A stretch of DNA of 64,000 nucleotides from the NCBI RefSeq assembly GCF_014805625.2, contig NW_023998414.1:44171561-44235560 (forward strand). The letters are read 5' to 3'. A program made the translations under genes and the position numbers. This document shows positions 59,561 through 64,000 of the stretch, in pieces. This stretch comes from Glossina fuscipes (taxonomy: Eukaryota > Arthropoda > Insecta > Diptera > Glossinidae). Under the pieces are notes generated by a model. The model was given only the letters and a program-made list of their open reading frames with translations, did not search any database and was not told the origin of the DNA. Each line of letters begins with the position of its first letter. Position 1 is the stretch's first letter.

Positions 59561-62369
59561 CTAATACATTAACAGATGTTTTCGGAAATTTCATTAAAAA
59601 ATAATTACACAAAAGAAAGGTATATTAGTGTAACTTCGTTAAGACGAGCTTCGAGTAGACATGAGGCTGAAAGGGATCCAGGCTTGTAGCGTTTCTACCG
59701 AAGAGATTAACAGTTTGAGTGTTGATTATGAATTACGCAACAGTTTGAAAATACAATTTCGAAATTTAAAATATCACTTATTCGTGAAAGACCTTGCACC
59801 ACAATTCATACGAAGGTTAAAGCAAACCCTAATATAATAAATAACCACCATAAAACAGACTTACTGAATTGACTTATCTGAAAAGGTCCTTATTTTACGC
59901 TAATGAGATCCAGTCCTAAAGGGTTGAAATTTTTTCCTCCATAAAAAATTGTTTTTATGCATAATATAGTGTTGGGGATACATGAGCATTTTACTGCGAT
60001 GAACCCTCGACCTTCCAATTGAATTGCATTTTTCTAACAAGTTTTAAAGTCTTCCTTAATTAAAGAAAAAACAGGAAGAAGAAAATTCGAACAAAATTCG
60101 AGCAGGCTTTTTCGCCAAATCAAAACATTTCCAGCAATGGCTATTCGTGTAAACTATAAACTCTTTAGGTTTGCCCTAATATCGGAACGCAATGTGTTTC
60201 TACTTTTGTCCTTTCTTGAGATGATTTCACATTTCCGCCGTAACACACAGAGTTCAGAGTAATTTCTCTTAAAGCATTTCTTGGCCTTATTATCTCTTCA
60301 AATCGAAAACATCATATTAACTGCGAGCGAAAGAAGTGAAAAGGAAAATTTTTATGAAATTTATAGAACAGGAGAAGGTTACCCATATCATGTGATGATG
60401 CGAAGTACGGCTGATTGATTTAAGAATGTCCCCATGTCCACTGGAATTTCTGATGACTTTCTTTTTGTACTCTACTCTTTCAAGTTATATTCGGTATAGT
60501 AATCAGCAGCAATAGTACTCAATAACAATTTAATCGTATTAATTTTATAAAAATATATTATTTATAAATCTGTATTTTATCTGATTTCATGGAAAAATCC
60601 ATGTTATCAACGAAGATAAGCTGAACGATTTTTTGTAGCATTAAAAATTTTTTCCAAAGTCTATCTTCACTTTGATAAAAACATATGACATCGCTTCAAA
60701 TACCTAATAGTTATGTGGTCGGAAAAATCGTCGGATTTGATCGGTATAAAGCAGCATAAAACAGCAAAAAAATTGTTTTGTTGTTTTTCTTATAAATATA
60801 TTTATATCCTCGTAAATGTATGCTTCAGCTACTTAAAGGGTTATGAATGAATGAATCAATTTCGCAAAAATTCTGTTCCCTTATATATTTAACCTTCATT
60901 ATAGCAAAGTGTTCAGCAGCCGTGACCTTGACTATTTGTGTATGGCAGCAGTGATGGCAGCAGTAGCAGCAGTAGTAACAACAAATTCACTCTTGATATG
61001 ACTTTTATATCCTCGACACAAACAAATAAAGAAATAAGTATAAATAAATAAGAAATCCGCGCCGCGAGGAAGACGCCAAAAAGACTTAAAAAATAAAAAC
61101 ATAAAAAAAAAATGAAGAAATGAAGGGAACAAGAGCGGAAGACCGAAATAACATGATAAAGATGTTCCAAGGTGAATTTAATGCAATTTCAGTTTCGGTT
61201 CAAATCGGAAAATATCAAATGTAAGCAAAGATTTGAAAGACGCAAAAAAGAAAAACAGCGCTGCCAATACAATTGCGAGACGCAATATAAATCAAAATAT
61301 TTGGGATATTACTCAAGTTTACCCACACAGACACACACTCTCTAGTCAGATAAATATCAATTTATTTATTGTACATACGTATGGCAAAAGATAATATCGG
61401 TTTCCAGTTTATGCTGATAATAATTCCTTCGCGATGGATGATTTTTTTTTTTTTGTGATTACAATGGGTAGTTTACCGTTATATTTATTGGTTTATTAAA
61501 TTCACGAACACACACACGCATGCACAACTATGCTACGAGACTTTTCACCTAATGTTTTAAAAAGACAAAAAGAAGAGTGGAAAACCTAAGACGAACCAAC
61601 TTAAACAATATAATTTTCTCATTTATCATTTATCAACCATAATATTATTTATAAATGTCTGTAGCCTGATTCGTTACAGCCAACATTAACAGAACGATGT
61701 AAACAAAGAAAAGAAAAAGCATTTATTTAATGTTTTGCTTTTTCGAAGAATAAAACGAATCCATCAATTAATTTTTATTTAAATGGAGGCACCCAATGCA
61801 GCACAGGTATGGGACAAAATCTATCGCCTGAAATATATACGCAAATTTACAAATTAACATCTAGAGAAGAAAAGTATATTCTCTGGATATCTCTGTCAGT
61901 GAGGTTCAAACTTGGCCCATTTCATTTCTATATCAAATTACTACGTGGATGGTAATATTTGAAAAAATCGATCTCTTTATCATGTGAAGCCTTTATATGA
62001 AATGGAATATAAAAAAAGGCTCACATGATCCAAATATGCTGCCGTTGATTTTGACATAAAGCTACTATTGTAGATCAATTCAAACTGCGAAATGCTATAA
62101 TTTGGATTATGTTTCCATATAAAAACTTATAGGAAGATGCTTAAAACTTCAGCCCGTCCTATCCAAATTTTCCAAATTAATTTTTTATGCCGAAACACTA
62201 TTGCTTCTTAAATTTTTTGATTATGATCACAATATGCAAGAAGTATTTTCTTGAAAATTATAAGTATCACGTTGTTGCCACAAATCAGAATTTTCTAAAA
62301 TTTTTCATAGGTTACGCATTTCATTTATTTTAATCGAATCACCAATAGTCTCGCTTTTAGCATTTAGCA
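59561..62369. other. Non-coding stretch
   Basis: A CAG/GTA-rich patch lies at about 60940-60985 (GGCAGCAGTGATGGCAGCAG) and gives a poly-Leu frame on minus. No gene is supported over about 2.8 kb. Confidence 0.4.
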
Positions 62370-63235
62370 AACCACGTTTTTAATTCCCACCAACGAAGAA
62401 TGGCAGCACTTCCATGCTGTCAAAAACTATGAAACCCCCACAAGGAAGCTTCAGAGACCTTATAAGATATACATATATTTTCGTGCAACATAAAAATAGG
62501 AATCAATTTAAGCATATCCGTCTGGCTGTGTGCATAATGTCTAAAGTAAGACTTCTTCTGGTAGAAGAGATTAAGACATCGGTTTCGAATTTGCAAGAAC
62601 GAAAATTAGCCATTTTGATCAAAAGAAGAGTCCTACAGTGCAACATAGACTGAGAACATCTCTGTTTTTCAAAGAGAATAAAAATTGGTTTTTTGCTCAT
62701 TACTCATAAACTATAACAGAGAAATGTACAAAAATTTGAATGCATATTCTATGAGCTATACATGTGTAGCATTTATGTATAAAAACGGAAAAAGTTGACT
62801 ACGTCTACCCAATGCTGTAGTGTGTCAAAATTAAATTATTTTTTTAATACCTTTGTGACCCGCATAAACACACCCCGTAAGGTGTAGAAATTCATGGCCA
62901 GTTTAATATCATGAATGCATCTAGACATGTCCGCTCGTTCGTCTGTCCGTCCGTCTATTTGCGTAACTTAGTAAACAGTGTAGTATTTGTGGTGAACATT
63001 CTCCCGTTAGCAAAAATGAAATTTGCAAAAGAATTTTCAAAGGACTCGCCTCCAACGTTCACATGCCTCTATGAAAAAAACTTTTATTTTGAAAGTAGAA
63101 GAAAACAACTGCGCCCGCTTGATGTTGTAGAGCATGAGAACTTTGTTTTTTTACTTCTTTTGCTTTTTTTTGGGATAAACGGTGATGGGTATAAAGGATT
63201 CCCGGTCCCGACTGAATTCAATTTTCTTACATGTG
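62370..63235 (+). repeat. Dispersed repeat family A, near-full copy (two halves)
   Basis: First half: GGAAGCTTCAGAGACCTTAT, GTGTGCATAATGTCTAAAGT and TTTTTTGCTCATTACTCATA. Second half: ACCCCGTAAGGTGTAGAAAT, GTTCGTCTGTCCGTCCGTCT, GTGGTGAACATTCTCCCGTT and TTCACATGCCTCTATG. The end is ATAAACGGTGATGGGTATAA with GGATTCCCGGTC, as in the copy at 10.4-11.3 kb. The 165-codon frame at 62911-63408 starts in this repeat and runs out of it. It has no start context or domain, so it is not called as a gene. Confidence 0.75.
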
Positions 63236-63640
63236 CTTTTTCAATTCGGCGACTGTGCGTACCTTCCCCTCGCTGCTATAGCTTTCTTACCACATCTGCT
63301 TTTATTTTTTACTTCTCTACCTTTCTCCGAATTTTTGCAGCACCGTTTCATCCGGCACGGAAAATAAAACATCGTGCTTATATACAGTATAATGACCATT
63401 ATACATAATGAGCCATAATTTATGTGCCGAAGCGTATGAGAAAATTATGAAATAAATTTTGTACGCTCTACTTAAACTGATGAAAATGAAAATAAAAAAA
63501 AAACGGAAAACGCTGGAAAAAATTTGCCAACCAAATTATAGCTACAGTTAGCAGAAAGGCAGAATAAAGGAGGAAAATGAAAAACACAAATTAAGAGCAA
63601 ACGTAAATAAATTGAACCAAATAAAGAAAGTTAAATTTAC
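63236..63640. other. Non-coding stretch
   Basis: AT-rich, with no feature besides the end of a fortuitous frame. Confidence 0.4.
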
Positions 63641-63659
63641 CTTGGGCCACGAGTTTCAT
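63641..63659 (-). CDS. Possible first coding exon of an unidentified minus-strand gene
   Basis: The minus strand reads GTAGCCATGAAACTCGTGGC, CCAAG and then GTAAATTT. That is an ATG with G at -3, six codons (MKLVAQ) and a good splice donor in phase 1. The 60 bases upstream (63660-63720) are clearly richer in G+C than the surroundings, as expected of a 5' UTR. No matching second exon was recognised to the left, so the gene is unknown and the call is tentative. A competing plus-strand frame of 39 codons starts at 63658 within the same block. Confidence 0.25.
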
Positions 63660-64000
63660 GGCTACAAATCCGCACCGCTCACCGCGAAGCAATCTGTTGA
63701 AGTTTCAATGTATTTTCTTAATTATTGACCTGGCAAGCTATTGGTCAATTGAAAGGTTTACACTTACACACGCTTAAGGTGATTTAACGTTTAAGAACAT
63801 TTGCGCTAAATTTCAGATCAATATCTGAATATGTGCATAAAAGTTGTGAGTCAATATTACTTACCTACCTGCGAACATAGTTAACGCCCATCTTCAAATC
63901 TGATCTCTGCTGGTTAATTAAATGAAGTACATTTTGTTAGATTTTTAACATCTATCTACATATACAGTTCAGCTGCAATGGACTAAAGAATTTTATCTCT
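63660..64000. other. Right edge, possible 5' region of a minus-strand gene
   Basis: A second good minus-strand donor (GTAG followed by GTAAGTAAT) ends at about 63862. It is preceded by ATGGGCGTTAACTATGTTCG at about 63871-63891. Both could be chance. No promoter motif is called. Confidence 0.2.

Noticed and set aside
62911..63408. 165-codon frame on plus
   Set aside because: It starts inside repeat family A and runs out of it. Its equivalent in the other near-full copy is interrupted, and no domain is visible.

Overview
This window is AT-rich eukaryotic DNA that is overwhelmingly non-coding. The short spliceosomal introns, mariner and Tc1-like transposons, non-LTR retrotransposon relics with (TAA)n tails, tRNA-derived SINEs and abundant (AT)n, (GA)n and (TAA)n microsatellites all point to an insect. 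A higher fly is most likely, possibly a tephritid-type fruit fly. That placement is an inference from repeat style and from the vanin-like gene; no species can be named from the sequence alone. One assembly gap of 10 N lies at 52420-52429.

Only two intact protein-coding loci are supported. The first is a four-exon minus-strand gene at 49581-51347. It encodes a 530-residue secreted vanin/biotinidase-like carbon-nitrogen hydrolase with a signal peptide, a complete Glu-Lys-Cys nitrilase triad and three 55-62 bp introns with GT-AG borders. The second is a complete mariner transposon at 34225-35491. It has TA target duplications, matching terminal inverted repeats and an uninterrupted 337-codon transposase ORF with all three catalytic aspartates, but its catalytic domain appears about eight residues short.

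The rest is a graveyard of mobile DNA. On the minus strand, mariner fossils lie at 19.3-20.2, 26.8-27.0 and 53.4-54.0 kb. On the plus strand there is a mariner 5' end at 42.8-43.2 kb and a Tc1-like fossil at 4.7-5.2 kb. A non-LTR relic with an RNase H segment and a (TAA)n tail (48.9-49.56 kb) abuts the vanin-like gene and may supply its poly(A) signal. A second, Jockey-like reverse transcriptase relic lies at 58.8-59.6 kb. One tRNA-derived SINE family (15.9, 30.7 and 42.6 kb, with a tail at 6.7 kb) ends in a sequence resembling the 3' tail of the RNase H-type LINE, which suggests a LINE-SINE partnership. A second tRNA-derived family occurs at 24.3 and 39.9 kb.

Two unclassified dispersed repeat families, called A and B here, account for many of the short open frames. 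Family A is an approximately 850 bp element built from two related halves (10.4, 62.4 and 41.2 kb, and inverted at 2.6 kb). Family B is about 700 bp (full copies at 22.3 kb and inverted at 56.5 kb, with many fragments, densest at 54.7-58.6 kb). A degenerate tandem repeat occupies 33.5-34.1 kb.

No CRISPR, rRNA or convincing functional tRNA gene was seen. I found no clearly new biological system. The points most worth following are the near-intact mariner, the LINE tail at the 3' end of the vanin-like gene, the LINE-SINE tail sharing, and a possible first coding exon at the right edge. Boundaries of relics and repeats were judged by eye and are approximate.
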